Source: an uncultured Collinsella sp.
GTDB taxonomy: Bacteria > Actinomycetota > Coriobacteriia > Coriobacteriales > Coriobacteriaceae
Direction of reading: 5' to 3'
Length of the DNA: 6,018 bases
Assembly (NCBI GenBank): GCA_900556675.1
Contig: USQE01000078.1
Coordinates: 1-6,018 of the forward strand
This document shows, piece after piece, positions 5,968-6,018 of this stretch. Below the pieces are notes generated by a model. It was not told the DNA's origin. It saw nothing but the letters and a program-made list of their open reading frames with translations, and did no database searches. Every line of letters starts with the position of its first letter. The stretch's first letter is position 1. The position numbers and the translations under genes are program-made.

Positions 5968-6018
5968 AGACGAAAACCGTTTTCGTACGGATTTAAAGCA
6001 GACGTAAACGATTTTCGT
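5968..6018. repeat. Two 19-bp quasi-palindromic direct repeats at a 32-bp period
   Basis: AGACGAAAACCGTTTTCGT (5968-5986) and AGACGTAAACGATTTTCGT (6000-6018) agree at 16 of 19 positions. The first contains ACGAAAAC and GTTTTCGT, exact reverse complements around one base, a typical shape for a dimeric DNA-binding protein's site. The second copy ends at the last base of the window, so further copies may follow. Starting 20 nt past the ATPase stop, they may belong to the control region of the next gene. They do not look like an intrinsic terminator. Confidence 0.6.

Noticed and set aside
5968..6018. Start of a CRISPR array or an intrinsic terminator
   Set aside because: The 19-bp repeats differ at three positions with a 13-bp gap, and the palindrome leaves almost no loop and no following T-run.

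Overview
The window looks like chromosomal DNA of a GC-rich Gram-positive actinobacterium of the Coriobacteriia, most likely Collinsella or a close relative. This is inferred from GC-rich third positions in the housekeeping genes, the style of the proteins, strong AAGGA-type ribosome binding sites, and several AT-rich intergenic stretches with repeats. No rRNA, tRNA or insertion sequence was found.

Layout from left to right. (1) The 3' two-thirds or more of a plus-strand AAA-family ATPase with a DUF4143 C-terminal domain; its start lies outside the window. (2) A short gap, then a complete plus-strand low-molecular-weight protein-tyrosine phosphatase. (3) A convergent, complete minus-strand DUF4143 ATPase, a clear paralog of the first. 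(4) An AT-rich minus-strand promoter region with three 17-bp repeats spaced exactly 33 bp apart, then a perfect 14-bp-stem hairpin. (5) A two-gene minus-strand operon: a pyridoxal-kinase-like enzyme followed by a small Cys/His-rich TIGR04076-like protein, overlapping by 8 nt (ATGAGTAA). (6) About 570 nt without a convincing gene, containing a long imperfect inverted repeat and then nine consecutive 10-bp units of the type CTATAYYTTG. (7) A plus-strand Orc1/Cdc6-like AAA ATPase with a C-terminal winged-helix-like region, beginning 16 nt after the 10-bp array. (8) At the right edge, two copies of a 19-bp quasi-palindrome spaced 32 bp apart.

Three P-loop ATPases of poorly understood function share 6 kb with ordinary metabolic and signalling genes. 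Two of them are preceded by helically phased repeat arrays, and a third phased repeat pair follows the last. The ATPases and repeats are the accessory part of the window; the phosphatase and the kinase/TIGR04076 pair look like core genes. The most notable signals are the 10-bp tandem array, which rebuilds extended -10 elements (TGCTATACT) in several registers, and the 33-bp-phased operator-like repeats. Several starts were moved to the ATG with a real Shine-Dalgarno sequence: 2958, 3470, 4287 and 4857.
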